From: Cymbomonas tetramitiformis
Taxonomy: Eukaryota; Chlorophyta; Pyramimonadophyceae; Pyramimonadales; Pyramimonadaceae
Assembly: GCA_001247695.2 (NCBI GenBank)
Contig: LGRX02035333.1
Coordinates: forward strand, 1 to 64,000
Reading direction: 5' to 3'
Length of the DNA: 64,000 nucleotides
In this document: positions 10,552 through 21,514 of the stretch, one piece after another
Layout of the letters: each line of letters begins with the position of its first letter
Position numbering within the stretch: the stretch's first letter is position 1
Position numbers and translations under genes: made by a program
The notes under the pieces: generated by a model
Databases searched by the model: none
What the model was told of the DNA's origin: nothing
What the model saw: only the letters and a program-made list of their open reading frames with translations

Positions 10552-12434
10552 CATCGTTGACTTCTCCAAATTCACCCGCGCGGCGTTGGGTTGAGGCCTC
10601 GGGACGGGCTTCGCCTCAGGATGGCAAGCGTGCCCTTCTGGAGGTGACTAAGAGGTTGATCCCTCGCGTGGTTCGACCTCTTGGACATTACGAGGAGCTT
10701 TGCTCCATTTATTTCGACGACAAGAAGGACCCCGACCCTCTTATTCAAGATTTCGACGCATGCCTGACTGCTATTGGCAACGGCGCCTCTGGGCCTCTCG
10801 ACGACATGATGGCCAAGAAGCAGCTTCTGGCTTCCCTCGACCCCGAGTTCTACGACAAGGTAATTACCCCACTTCGTCTCGACGTTGAGTTGGCCAAGGT
10901 CGAGCTTGAGGACATCTACGCCCACGTCCTCGAGGTTTGGGACGCCAACGCCGGCAAGCGGAAGCACGTACCCCTCACGGACAAGAACATCCTGTATTCT
11001 GGCCAACCGTCCGACGTTGACGTGAAGGCCCTGATCAAGGAGTTTCAATTCCACATCGACGCCGCCAACAAAGTCCTCGCAACGCTCTCCGACGAGGATG
11101 CGCACGACGAGCCGACGACTAGATGGCCGGCTCCACCTACGGGCAAGCCTACGGGCAAGCCAGGTGTGCACTTTCCACCCTCCTCCTGGCGTGACCGCCA
11201 GAACCGTCGGGAAGATGGGAAGTTTCACGGTCGGAAGCGTGAATGGCAACACCGCTTTGCCGCTTCTCCCCTTCCCAAGGGCGGGAATTGGCAACAAGGC
11301 GACCGACGCCGCAGCGACAACAAGAAGACTTACGGCGTGCACTCCGTCTCCTTCCACGTCCTCTCCAAGGCCTTCGTTCCGGAGTGTGTCCGATGCCCTC
11401 CGGGGTTTTGGCATGACTCCGCGAATTGCCCCACCGCGGACATCAAGTGCGACGAGTGCGTGATTGAGCAAGCCGACGACGCCGACGGCCTCGTGTCCGC
11501 CTTCCAGACCGCGTTCGACACTGAGGACGACACCGCCTTTGCTCGACTCTGTGCACAACATGATCATCCCTTGGTTCGACAGGACGAGGAGCCCTTCACG
11601 TTCTCCGAGGACATTGACGTGGGGCTCCGAGCACAGTACGCGGGATTGACGCCCACCCAACCCTCACTCCTTGCTACCCGCGTGCACTTAGCGCGCACCG
11701 CTCTCCGCGAGCTCAAGCAGGTGGCTGGTGGTGCTGAGTCAGACACTCAGCACTTTCCGATGGTTCACTTCGGTTCGACCACGCCCTCCGTGATCGACGA
11801 TGACGTCGTGGGGCATGAACCGGAGGTGGCGATCGGCACCGAGGGGGACGCGTTGGTTCACCCGAAGCAGTTCATTGACGGCGAGCCGCCCTTCGAGAAG
11901 TCTTTTATGGACGACATGTCTGTAAAGTTGGGCTTCTTTGAGCCTGAGCCACAGGTCTCACTTCAATCCTTCAACCCCCTGCCTCCGTACATTTCTTCCA
12001 CGCATGATTCGGCCAGCGTGGCTGACACGGAGTCTGACGACGGGAACTTGCACGATGCCGTCCCACCACCCGCTCCACGGGTTGGTGGTGTACGGACACC
12101 TTCAATCGGCGCATTCCTCACGGCAGCAGCTATCCCCGCTTTGTTTCTGTGTGTGAGCATCGCCATGATCGACACCGCCACCGCCACTGTACTTTGTGAT
12201 GTGGAGATTGCTCCACCGTCGGTGGTGTACGGTGACTGCTCTGGTTATCAGATTGGCACAGTGGGCTGCTTCACTGACTCCGGCCTTCTGGACACTGGAC
12301 CGACTGACTTCTACAACATCTTCAATCTGGACTCTGACGGCTTCGGCATCTGCGATATGAACTTTCAATTTGACAGCTACAACAACTTCAATCTCTGTGA
12401 ACTCTGCTCTGTAGACCACTTTCAAGGTGGCTAG
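10491..12434 (+). CDS. gag-like protein, main part, with Cys cluster and C-terminal membrane segment
   Basis: The frame is open from 10491 (after TGA at 10488-10490) to TAG at 12432; translation presumably enters from the upstream ORF. The first 200 residues resemble the helical, acidic-basic mixture of retroelement capsids (for example a QLLASLDPEFYDKV segment). A basic stretch then precedes a cluster CVRCPPGFWHDSANCP followed by CDEC, which could be a zinc knuckle variant, although it lacks the CX2CX4HX4C spacing. A long acidic region follows, then a hydrophobic segment AIPALFLCVSIAMI near the C-terminus and a Cys-rich tail. That membrane segment is unusual for gag. There is no reverse transcriptase in this element. 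Confidence 0.6.
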   Translation, partial: FGGHAKEVNAIFNAILFSTLTSLTSPNSPARRWVEASGRASPQDGKRALLEVTKRLIPRVVRPLGHYEELCSIYFDDKKDPDPLIQDFDACLTAIGNGASGPLDDMMAKKQLLASLDPEFYDKVITPLRLDVELAKVELEDIYAHVLEVWDANAGKRKHVPLTDKNILYSGQPSDVDVKALIKEFQFHIDAANKVLATLSDEDAHDEPTTRWPAPPTGKPTGKPGVHFPPSSWRDRQNRREDGKFHGRKREWQHRFAASPLPKGGNWQQGDRRRSDNKKTYGVHSVSFHVLSKAFVPECVRCPPGFWHDSANCPTADIKCDECVIEQADDADGLVSAFQTAFDTEDDTAFARLCAQHDHPLVRQDEEPFTFSEDIDVGLRAQYAGLTPTQPSLLATRVHLARTALRELKQVAGGAESDTQHFPMVHFGSTTPSVIDDDVVGHEPEVAIGTEGDALVHPKQFIDGEPPFEKSFMDDMSVKLGFFEPEPQVSLQSFNPLPPYISSTHDSASVADTESDDGNLHDAVPPPAPRVGGVRTPSIGAFLTAAAIPALFLCVSIAMIDTATATVLCDVEIAPPSVVYGDCSGYQIGTVGCFTDSGLLDTGPTDFYNIFNLDSDGFGICDMNFQFDSYNNFNLCELCSVDHFQGG

Positions 12435-12648
12435 AGTTACTGTCAGAAGCCTAGTAGCACCACTAGATCTGTATCACGGGCACAGTTGCCTTCAGTGTGT
12501 AGTGCTAGCTAGAGATTTGGGACCGCCCTGGCCAAGAGCACAGGCCCCCACTAGCAATCTGTTTCCACCGCTTGAGATGGTGTGTTTTGTTTCACCTAAC
12601 ACTGCCTGTTCCACCCTAACTCTTCCTCCGTAATAGTACAGGGTGGTG

Positions 12649-12844
12649 TGCTGGATGTGACACCCCGTGTGTGTCACAGTCCTCTGTCTGTACTAGTACT
12701 CCGTACAGTACGGCTGTCACAGGTTCAGGGTTTCGGGCTTAAGCCGAGCAACACTCAATCTAACTGGACTTCTTATGTTATCTGAAGTGTAAGCATTCTG
12801 AGTTATCAGCACCTCAATATATAGTCGGCACTATATATCCCACA
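12649..12844 (+). repeat. 3' LTR (196 bp)
   Basis: It has the same length and sequence as 9567-9762 except for one T/C difference near 12824. Confidence 0.9.
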
Positions 12845-12907
12845 TATATCAATATCAGAGCCCATACCGATACCCGATGACGCCGTCAACAATTTCACTG
12901 AGCCATA

Positions 12908-13053
12908 GCCTGCATCGCGTGAGCTCCGACAGAGACGGTATGCGTCGGATCCTCGATTTCGTGACTCCATCGGAGCCAAAGCCTGCATCGCGTGAGCTCC
13001 GACGGAGACGGTATGCGTCGGATCCTCGATTGCGTGGCTCCATCGGAGCCAAA
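12908..13053 (+). repeat. two tandem 73-bp units
   Basis: Units start GCCTGCATCGCGTGAGCTCC at 12908 and 12981. A third unit starts at 13054 but diverges after GCCTGAG. Confidence 0.85.
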
Positions 13054-13150
13054 GCCTGAGAAAACCCCGGATCCGGCCATCGGAGACGGGTTCGACCCGG
13101 CTCCGTTGTCGACACTGCTGCTGAGGGCCTGGTCAGTCCCCGTGCCTCCG

Positions 13151-13648
13151 ATGGGGGCAAAACTTCTTTATGTTGTCCGTGGTGGTCCTCATCAAGGTGT
13201 ATATGATCGTTGGCATATGGCTCTTGATGCTGGTTTTAAGTACAAGCAGGGAGTCGGTAATGGAGCTTCTTTTTCCAAGTCTGAAAGGGCTATCGTTGCT
13301 GAGAAATGGGCGTCTGACCTTTCCAAGATGCAACCTGAGGCCAAGGCTGCTCAGTTGCAGAAAATCATCAAGGATCAGCATATCCTTATCAGGCTCTTAG
13401 TTGTTGTCATTATTTTCACGGTGGTTTTCTTCATTGTCCATTTCTTTGTGGAGTGCATTGGCCAATGGTATGGCTGTTCTGAGAAAATCATGAAGACCCA
13501 CCCCGTGTGCCTTGGAAATATGAAGGTGGATTTGTTCATGTCTGAAAATGCTGCATTACTGCAGACCCTTGTTTTCACCGTGGAGTCACTCCACAATATA
13601 GTCTCCCTTGGTCTTAGTTGGCCATGCTACTTTCAGTTTAGGATTTAA
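13151..13648 (+). CDS. small protein with RNase H1 N-terminal (viroplasmin-like) domain and a transmembrane segment
   Basis: The ORF encodes 165 residues from the ATG at 13151; the open frame extends upstream into the 73-bp repeats, so the start is a choice. Residues about 4-50 (LYVVRGGPHQGVYDRWHMAL and onwards) match the pattern of the viroplasmin/RNase H1 hybrid-binding domain: YxVRxG, GxY, a Trp, and a later Ser/Phe-rich loop. That domain binds RNA/DNA hybrids in RNase H1 and also occurs alone. Residues about 78-105 are strongly hydrophobic (LLVVVIIFTVVFFIVHFFV), a likely membrane anchor. No RNase H catalytic domain follows. This could be a host gene exon or a retroelement remnant. No introns are proposed. 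Confidence 0.45.
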   Translation: MGAKLLYVVRGGPHQGVYDRWHMALDAGFKYKQGVGNGASFSKSERAIVAEKWASDLSKMQPEAKAAQLQKIIKDQHILIRLLVVVIIFTVVFFIVHFFVECIGQWYGCSEKIMKTHPVCLGNMKVDLFMSENAALLQTLVFTVESLHNIVSLGLSWPCYFQFRI

Positions 13649-14799
13649 CTTAGGCTTTTCGCCATGCTCCTTCTCTTCTCAACTTATGTAAAACAGTCGG
13701 CGATGCTACTTCTTTTCCACCGGCTGACAGTTTCAGTAAATGTTCGCAGGTACTACGGAATCTTCTGCTCGCCAAGAAAAATGATATTTAGCACTCGCAG
13801 TTTGCGTGGTCTGCGTGGCACGAGAATTCGTGATGTCCTTCGGGGCACGTTCATTTTGCTTGTTGAGATGCGATAGGGATTTGCTCTTTTAGAACCCGTT
13901 TAGTATCAGGTTATAGAATAGAATAGTTTGATAAGCGGTATTGGAACTATAAATGTGCTGCTGCAAATTTTCATATTTTACAATACTTATAGCAATACTT
14001 CATATTTTGCGATTCTGACCGTTCCATGCATTCATCACATTGGGATGATAATATCTAACGGTCAATTTTATATAATTATATTTTTAGGAATACATAGTAA
14101 GTCCCGAGTCTGGAAAAATTCAGAACGATGCCGAATGCGAAAATGGAGACGGGCACCGCCATAATTTTTCTACATCCCCTAATGGTTGTTGTACCAAACC
14201 TAGTGAACCTTGTACAAAATATCGTGGGATTTGATGAACCCGAAATCACGCTCCATATCGTCAACTCTGATTGACGATATCGTGGAATCACTTCACTAGG
14301 TTTTGTACAAAAACCACTAGGTTTCGGCCTGCCTCCCGGAGGACTGGATAACCGCTTTTGGGGAGGCCTGCCTGTTTGGCGGAAAGAGGTGGTGTGCGTG
14401 GGCTTCATGCCACTGGGGCGAAAGCATTTCGAAGAAACCGAGAGATGCTTTAGATTTGTCGTTAAGGCAGACACGGACTCGCAAAAAGCCGTAACCAATA
14501 TCACCGACTTCAACGAAAGCAGATAATTACTATCGTACTAACATCCTATCGAAAAATAATTTCGAACATTTTGCATATGAATTACCATGAAGGTTATATT
14601 TTCGAAATTGGCATAGCCAGTTCATCACTTACTTACGTATCCCATCTATTACATGTTTATTTACAGATATTAAACAAATGAATATTGAACTTTCGATCCT
14701 CGGAGGTTTGGACAAAATCAACATATTCCAGCCTGACAGAAGATAAATCGCTTTCCCAACCAAAACAATAGACTACCTTCACTCACTTATATACGCAAG
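13649..14799. other. intergenic or diverged sequence with a possible plus-strand coding tail
   Basis: Most of the stretch is AT-rich without a gene. An open plus-strand frame at 14275-14526 (84 codons, ending TAA at 14524) has protein-like composition, with Gly/Pro/Arg/Trp in its first half, and could be the last exon of an unrecognised gene. The overlapping minus-strand frame (14076-14513) looks like its shadow. A related pair CACTAGGTTTTGTACAAA and CTAGTGAACCTTGTACAAA occurs at 14195-14320. Confidence 0.3.
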
Positions 14800-15490
14800 T
14801 TAGCAGGCAGTCCAGCACCTATGGCATAGACCAGCGCAGTTACCACGGCAGTCTACTTCGTTTCCTAAGATTTTTGGTTTCCTGGCCACAGTCATCTGCA
14901 TTGCCGGACCAGTCATTCTCCAGTCGGATGCGATGAACTCAAAAGCATACTTCAGACTTGGTTCCGGACCTTCGAGAGGTAGCGCAAGGAATTCTGGAAA
15001 GCCCTTCAGGACCTTCTGGAAATTAGAGTCCTTTCCCATCTGCTCCTTGACATATTGCACATTAGCTTCAACCTGCATCCGCACCCGCACGCGAAACAGG
15101 CTTGGAATTCCGAAGGTAGCCAATTTGTAGAACATGAGCTCGAATTGCAAGAAAGTCATGTACACTGCGCAGCCTACCACACCCGAGTCAATCTAGGTCT
15201 CCCAAAGAGCTACGGCCACTCAACACCTATATCTTCTGTTGGCTCAAAGGCTCACAAAGCCACGTTCCGACGTACACCACTCGTTCCTTCAGCAAAGGTG
15301 AGTGAAATACCGCTTCGAGGTCGGGGACTTCGTTCTTCTTGCTACCTCTCCAATATAATTGAGATCCCCAACCGAAGGCACGCTCCACTGCCGTGGTTGC
15401 CTCCTCCTCGGTGCAACCAAGCTCCACGACTCTGCACCAGTTGAGAGTGCGCACGTAATCAAAACGCGTATGTTTGCATCGCTTGTCAAG
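14800..15490 (-). CDS. mTERF-like protein of algal type, two C-terminal exons
   Basis: Minus-strand exons at about 15490-15256 and 15173-14800 join in frame if the intron 15255-15174 is removed (donor GTGAG, acceptor GTAG). The first exon holds GCTEEEATTAVERAFGWG and a QLYWRGSKKNEVPD segment. The second holds VLKGFPEFLALPLEGPE and RKPKILGNEVDCRGNC, then C-x3-C-x2-C and a stop at 14802-14800. Repeating FPE/KPKILG-type helix endings are typical of mTERF-like helical repeats, organelle nucleic-acid binding proteins. The terminal CX3CX3CX2C cluster resembles a tail I associate with uncharacterised plastid-lineage mTERF-like proteins. The 5' exons are not established; the ORF at 17463-17765 on the same strand may be one. 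Family assignment is by pattern only. Confidence 0.5.
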
Positions 15491-15539
15491 CAAAGCAAGC
15501 AAGCAAATGAGTCTCTACTCTTTGTGTAGGGCAACCCCC

Positions 15540-17462
15540 ATTTTGCCCCTGTTCCCGTTACAACAGAGAAGAAGTAAACAAGGCCCGCCTCACTTTACAA
15601 TCAGTTCCTTACTGCCCGGCAATTCCAACAAGTAGCACAACTGCGTGTGCCTGTGCTGGATGGTCCGACAGCGCGTCGAAAGGACCAAAGGTTTTCCTGC
15701 AGCGTCGTTTATGTGAGGCCGTGTATGCTATGTCGTGCTGAAGACGTGTTAAAAACTATTTTCGAAAGCTAGAATAGCAAAGACATGCGCTTGTAGAAAG
15801 AGGCTTTGCCACTGGAATGGATAACGTGTACACGAGCATCGAAAAAGTGGCCTGTCGAAGTACAGCGACACAATTCTGAAATATCAACCACATTCTGGTT
15901 TTTTAAAAGCTCTAGGAATATCACCTGGAAATACATTGATTAAAGTTCGAGAGGTCGTCGTCACTTAAAACCTCAGCTGGCACCGCTGTGAAAAGATCGG
16001 AACATACGGACGATGTTGATGTCAGTTGGCGAAAGCGAGACAAGCTCAGGTTTACAACACGGTGTGATACGTGGGCAAGCGCGATAAACCGCATGATTAA
16101 AAAAGTAACCCTAGGGGCTTCACATACCCTTCGTTTTTGCTTCCATAGGAGAATCAGCAGCCCGAACAGACAGTACTTGGCCTGGAGTGCACAACGGCGC
16201 CGAGCGCATGGCAGTGAGCGCAACTCACAGTCGCGCACTCCTTTTTATCAGGGGCTGGATTTGATGCAACGTTACTTGTATGCTTGTAGTACATATGGAC
16301 GCACGCGTATACAATCGCGATTAAGTCGAGTTCTCTGATGTCTCACAGCGAGATACAAAGAGGGGTAAAATTCAATCCAAAAGGTGAGGCAAAATCGTCC
16401 ACCGAGCAGGAAACGGCGTCTGATCAATGTAACAGTGGAACCAATATACTGCCTTCTATAATGACGCAAGCGATGCCACGGTATCGACTTACCACGTCTT
16501 GTACGTCCAGCGTGTGCGCGAATTGCCCTTGCAGTTGCAATCCTTAACTTTTGCGCACCTGTACCTGCAGCCTGCATATGCTCACGACGCATTAGCCAGA
16601 ATGGTATAGTATTCGGAAGATATTATCCACAGGGTAAAATAAGTTATATGCTGTTAGTCGCTTCCTTCACAACTTTCACAAACCACCGTGTGAGTGGCGC
16701 AGAGGCAGTACCTGAAAATGGCTCGATCGTATTGTGTCTGGAGTTTTCCTGCGGAGGTGATTGCAGACTAGTGGTGGATGGTACAAGTTTACCGCGGACA
16801 TGTCGTCAAGAATAAGAGTCTTCTATCGTTCTTGAAGGCAACTTGCGACGAATTCTAGTATTTCATGCGTTCCACACAAACGCCCTTACAGCCTGCAAAC
16901 CTATATACTTCGTGCTCTCGCGTCGGTCCGTCGTGGAAACGTTGGGAATGAGGGCCATGCTACACGCCGCTCTGCTGTCGTGTGTATCCTGCCCTGTTCG
17001 GCTTTGGTTTCCATTACATTTCCATATTTTCATTTCCATATTTCCATTTATGACCGTACGATGCGCCACGGATCGGCCATTGAAATCACTGCGCCGCGAA
17101 CTGCGCCGCGGCAGCATACTCATGAATGTTCATTAGACATTACAGTACACTCAGATTACGCTGTATGTCGCTGTCGTCTGGCGTGACAGCCATAACGACC
17201 TAAACCTCTTGTAACATAATTTCTAAAATTCTAAATTGGTTATTCAAGCTCTCAAAAAAGTATCCATCTATTTAAGCTCTCAAAAATGAATTTCCCTGCT
17301 TTTGGAACTCGCGCATCTTGTTCTATTGCTCTCTGGAGACTCTTTCCACAAATTGAACCTGAGACAGTATCATCATTAAAGGGCTAGTATTCCGCATGTA
17401 GACACGAGTATCACACCGAGACCTATTGCTTCTACTGGAGCCGCGTCCTCTCTGAAAGCCCG
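15540..17462. other. no gene recognised
   Basis: Short ORFs (up to 116 codons near 15988-16338) occur on both strands without recognisable motifs. The stretch could hold introns of the minus-strand gene at 14800-15490. No RNA gene or repeat array is evident. Confidence 0.3.
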
Positions 17463-17765
17463 CTACAAACTCGTTCGCAGCAATTCGGGGACTGCTGCTC
17501 CCTGCTTGCTGCACTTCCCAGAAGCAGGCGAACTCTCATAACCATAAGGTAGAAGTTCTGACGACCTTCGTCGCACAACATTCACCTGCAAAAACGCACT
17601 GGCAGCAGTTGTGAAGTTCCGTATACCTCGTCCTAGATACTTTGCATTTTGATCCAACATACGAAGTATCGAGGACTCAATGACGTGCTCAAAAGGTTCC
17701 AGAACTTTGGAAATTTGATAATGTTTCTTGTGTTCTTGAATGATCGTCCTCCTGGCATTGCTCAA
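17463..17765 (-). CDS. possible exon of unknown protein
   Basis: A 100-codon minus-strand ORF begins MSNARRTIIQEHKKHY and has helical, charged composition up to about residue 70, then becomes unlike protein. It may be an upstream exon of the mTERF-like gene at 14800-15490 or an independent small gene. No domain is recognised. Confidence 0.25.
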   Translation of the reverse strand: MSNARRTIIQEHKKHYQISKVLEPFEHVIESSILRMLDQNAKYLGRGIRNFTTAASAFLQVNVVRRRSSELLPYGYESSPASGKCSKQGAAVPELLRTSL

Positions 17766-18036
17766 ATGGTGCCTTCTTTGGCTTTGCTCTGAAGATTCTC
17801 GAGAGGTCTATTTTGTCACGATTAGGGGTTCGCGCCTGCTTGCGTCACTCTAACTAGATTTTACTGTCTGTTCGCGCTGAGTAAACGTTGTAAGGTGTTC
17901 TTACAAACGCTGCAAGACGGTTCTTGTTCAGGCTCCTTAATCGGTTTTTTTGAAAGGGCTCTTGCATTATGTTACCAGAACGGCATACACTTGGGATGTC
18001 GAACTTATTTAGTTTCAAATCATAATGTATTTTCAG

Positions 18037-21000
18037 ATGGGTTGCGGGAGCTCCACTCCTGAGACGTCAAATTCACCATCAACCAATAAGGAAGAGCTAT
18101 CACCTCCCGATTCTGAAGGAGCGAAAGCGAAGCCTGCCACTGTCACAGCCCAGCCGACAGCCCAGCCGACAGCCCAGCCGCCCGAAGCTAAAACCTGTGT
18201 TGACGGTGCATCTGAAGATGACTTTTACAAAGGTATTCATACGTTTTTGGCGGTACTCGCCTGCTACGGTCACTAACAATGCACTGTGTTTTAGAGGAAA
18301 TCCACTTCAGACCGTCTCGTCGTAACTCTTGACTTTTCTTGAGCAAATAAAGAAAAAGCAGTTCTTTGACTCTGAGAGAACGCTTGTCAGTGCCGAGCTT
18401 TTGGTCTGCAACATCGCACTCCCGTCGTCTCGATGTCATAAGCGTTCTCGTGCCGTTTTGAGAGGGTGGCGTTAAAGTGTGCTCTCCAGATACTCCGCCT
18501 GCCGCAAAGGCGAAGGCCAAGCCCCCAAGAAATAGGAATAAGCGAAGCAGCGTCAGCGCGGAGTGCGTGGATCCCGTTGCCATCTCCCGATTGGCACCTC
18601 CCAGAGTTATTCCAAAGACCGATGAAGCTAAGTCGCAGGTGACCCTACAACGTTATTCCATGGACTCCATGGAATCCGGAATCTCGCTTCTCTTGTCTGT
18701 CTGCTTTGTGGGCGCTGTGTAAGCTGCGGCAGTCAGTCTTCCTCTACCGCAGTGTCAACAGACCGGTTTGAGTCGAAGAGCTCGTTTCTGCCGCAGGTGG
18801 AAGCAGTCTTGGAGAAAGCGATGCTGCTCAAGAACTTGGAGCCATCCCAGAAAAAGTCCATAGTAGACGCAGTCGAGGAGATGACCTTTCAAAAGGACGC
18901 CGTAATTATTGAGCAAGGAGAAAAGGACGCCCAGTATTTCTACATGCTCTCAAAGGGCGCATGCCAAGCCATCGTGAACGGAGTGCAGGTGCAAGCCGCG
19001 AACAGGCTTTGCTCCATCAGTTTATACCTGCTCTTTGCGACCGTCGCTCAGCTACACGTCTGTGCTGTTTGCAGGTGGTCACTTACGCCCCCGGTGGCAC
19101 CTTTGGGGAGCTCGCTCTGATGTACAACGCTCCGCGTGCTGCTACTGTCAAGGTACGCACGTCGGTGCTGCGTGATTAGGGAAGGTGCGGGGCTGGAGAA
19201 GTTTCTGCCCAGTGTGTCCGTGCACATCCCTGCAAGGTTAGGTTAAAGTGCTACAAAACGCAGGGGGTTGCCTCGTGCACGGGAGGACAAACGCTCTCGG
19301 CAGCACAGACGAGGGTAGCGGCCTTTCCCTGGCATCAGGGATGAAGCTGGCGATCTTGTGCAGGCAGCACGGAGGAGGGCAGCGACCTTTCTCTCGGCAA
19401 CAGAGTTGAGGGCATAGGGCTTTTCCCCGCAGCGCGGAGGAGAGCAGAAGCTTTTCCTCGGCACCAGGGGTGAGGCCGGGGAGCTTTTGCCGGCACCAGG
19501 GGTGAGGCCGGGGAGCTTTTGCCGGCACCAGGGGTGAGGCCGGGGAGCTTTTGCCGGCACCAGGGGTGAGGCCGGGGAGCTTTCCCCGGCACCAGGGGTG
19601 AGGCCGGGGAGCTTTTCCCGGCACCGCGGAGGAGCGCAGGGGCCTTGCTTCCGGCTCCAGAGATAAAGTTGAGGGCTGTTGCTGCTGCCAGGCCACATAA
19701 AAAAACTGTTTTATGTTGAATGGTCGACAGCTGGTGTGTGCTTGATGCTGGCTGTTGAAGCCTTTCCGCATTTTTACCTATCAGTTCACAAATGACCTCA
19801 AATCCCTCTACCTGACACCGCGATGTGCGCGCGGGCGGCTTCGCCAGGCCTGCGAGGACTGCGTCTGCTTCGCCCTGGACAGGAGCACGTTTCAAAATAT
19901 AGTGATTGCCAGCAACAAACAGAGGATCCAGGACACTGAGAAGTTTCTGGCGGAGGTGCCCCTGCTTCAAAGCCTTACGTCGGGCGAGCGCGCCCAGTTA
20001 GCGGATGCCATCCAGCCCAGCTATTTCAAACCTGGCGACGTCATCATTAAGGAGGGTGATGTGGGGAATGTATTCTATTTGTTGGAAAAGGTAAACTCTC
20101 ATCCAGGGGATATATCACGTTTAGCTCAGTGGTGACAGCCTTGACAGGTGATGCGTGCTAAATCATTTCCTCGAAGCAGCGGCCATCTTCACCGTTCATT
20201 CTCCTTGAAATGATTCTCACATTCAATGAAGAGTCTCACTGAGTATCCCACATTCAGCGAAGCAGTCACCATCCCCAGGATAATGAAGGTTGATTATCTC
20301 ACCTGTCGAGGGACCGCCTTCGGGGTTAGATACAACTGATTATTTAGGCTGGCTACAAAAGTCCTCTTTGTTGGGACACAGTGAGTATTCCACGTGTTGG
20401 TGGCAGTAGTGACAGCCTTCAGTTGTAAAACCTGGTCCAGTAGACGTGATTTCAACCAAGTCCATAAGTAAGGACCATAGGTGCCTTTTGTCCCCTCTCC
20501 CATACTTTCAAGTGCCCGACCCTGGTGATCCACAGATTTTGTTAGGTTAGATATAGCTTACAGATCAGCTGTGAGCTGATATGTTCCTGTAAAATTCAAG
20601 AGAGGCACATCTTGATAGAGCAGAGTTAGTATACTGCCCTTACAGAAGCCGGCAATGTTTCAACTGTTGTTGGAATAAACACATGCACGACCCTTAACGC
20701 CAAGGAGATGCCGGGCTTGGCTGGCAATTTTGTGTTCCATGCACGAATTGCAATTGCTTCTCTCACATTCGTGTTCTCCCACGTTCAGGGTGAGGTGCGA
20801 GCTTCACATAACGACACATCCATCAAAACCTATGTGCACGGAGACTATTTTGGTGAGCTCGCCCTTCTCGGTGACGGAGGCCTCAGAAAGGCAACCTGCA
20901 TCGCTTTGGGGGATGTGAAAGTGGGCGCCGTGGAGAAGGATGCTTTCAAGCGTCTCCTGGGCCCCATGGAGGAGATCCTCTTACGGAATGCGGAACACTA

Positions 21001-21043
21001 CGAGGCGGTTGTTGCTCAGCTGGACAAGTCTCAAAAGTCCTAG
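18037..21043 (+). CDS. cAMP-dependent protein kinase regulatory subunit, six exons
   Basis: Exons at 18037-18232, 18478-18638, 18797-18988, 19075-19152, 19848-20090 and 20789-21043 have GT-AG borders and join in phase to 374 residues, a normal length for PKA-R. The start MGCGSS is chosen because Gly2 and Cys3 form a myristoylation and palmitoylation signal, which would tether the subunit to membranes. The usual docking/dimerisation domain is not seen. The inhibitor site KRSSVSAE (residues 87-94, P-site Ser90) occupies the catalytic subunit until cAMP binds. Two cyclic-nucleotide domains follow. The first has the phosphate-binding cassette FGELALMYNAPRAA (193-206). The second is FGELALLGDGGLRKAT (311-326), keeping Glu313 and Arg323 but with PRAA changed. 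Intron 4 holds a minisatellite. An upstream intron may end at TTTCAG just before the ATG. Confidence 0.9.
19440..19625 (+). repeat. 32-bp minisatellite in intron 4 of the PKA-R gene
   Basis: The unit GGCACCAGGGGTGAGGCCGG + GGAGCTTTTGCC is repeated about five times, with degenerate units extending to about 19300 and 19650. The frames it opens on the minus strand are not genes. Confidence 0.85.
20091..20788 (+). other. intron 5 of the PKA-R gene
   Basis: The 698-bp intron starts GTAAAC and ends TTCAG. It holds no ORF of interest. Confidence 0.7.
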
Positions 21044-21514
21044 CAAGTGCAAGTGCTAAACTGTAAACCGCCTTGAGCTTTGTCAGAGATCTGCTGCTGC
21101 ACACTACATGTATTTGCAAATTTTCATATTTGGTGTTGCACGCTCTGAGGATCTGCAAGGGAGTACATATCATAAAGAAAGTGCAAAAGGATTCATGATT
21201 ATTTACCAGCTTACAAAGCTCCTTCAGTTGCAAATATAAGATTTGATACCCAGTATGGTAAGAAATCCATCGGTGAGGGGACACCGACGAAGGAGGTGGA
21301 ACATCAACGGTAGATAACTTAGGTTATATATGTTATTGGGAGTGGAGCTGAGCACCATGCAGTGTCCGCCAACGAGGTTGGCGACTCCGCTCTTTCAAAT
21401 CTGGTTGCTGCCCTGTAGGTTTGGACAGTCCGGGTACATATCTACTTGGAACTTTATTCATTATTTATTTCTCTGATCACTATTAGTCATGGACACTCTT
21501 TTGGACGTCAAGCT
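21044..21514. other. 3' flank of PKA-R gene, no gene seen
   Basis: This AT-rich stretch lies between the PKA-R stop and the LTR of family C copy 2. It presumably contains the 3' UTR. Confidence 0.4.

Larger units (their letters stand above)
9567..12844 (+). mobile_element. complete short LTR retrotransposon with gag-like ORFs only (TR-GAG type)
   Basis: Two 196-bp direct repeats flank a 2.9-kb interior. The flanks carry a 5-bp target duplication TATAT (9562-9566 and 12845-12849). I see one base difference between the LTRs (agttggc versus agtcggc), so the insertion is very recent. The interior encodes two overlapping gag-like frames but no reverse transcriptase, RNase H or integrase, so it depends on enzymes from elsewhere. 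A candidate primer site TGGTGCGCCAGGCGCC starts about 5 bases after the left LTR. A weak purine-rich run (CAGGGTGGTG) precedes the right LTR. Confidence 0.85.

Noticed and set aside
10572..11660. 362-codon minus-strand ORF
   Set aside because: It is a shadow of the gag-like ORF. The plus-strand frame has the LTR context, acidic-basic domains and Cys cluster.
19238..19970. Minus-strand ORFs of 150-211 codons
   Set aside because: They come from the intron minisatellite of the PKA-R gene.
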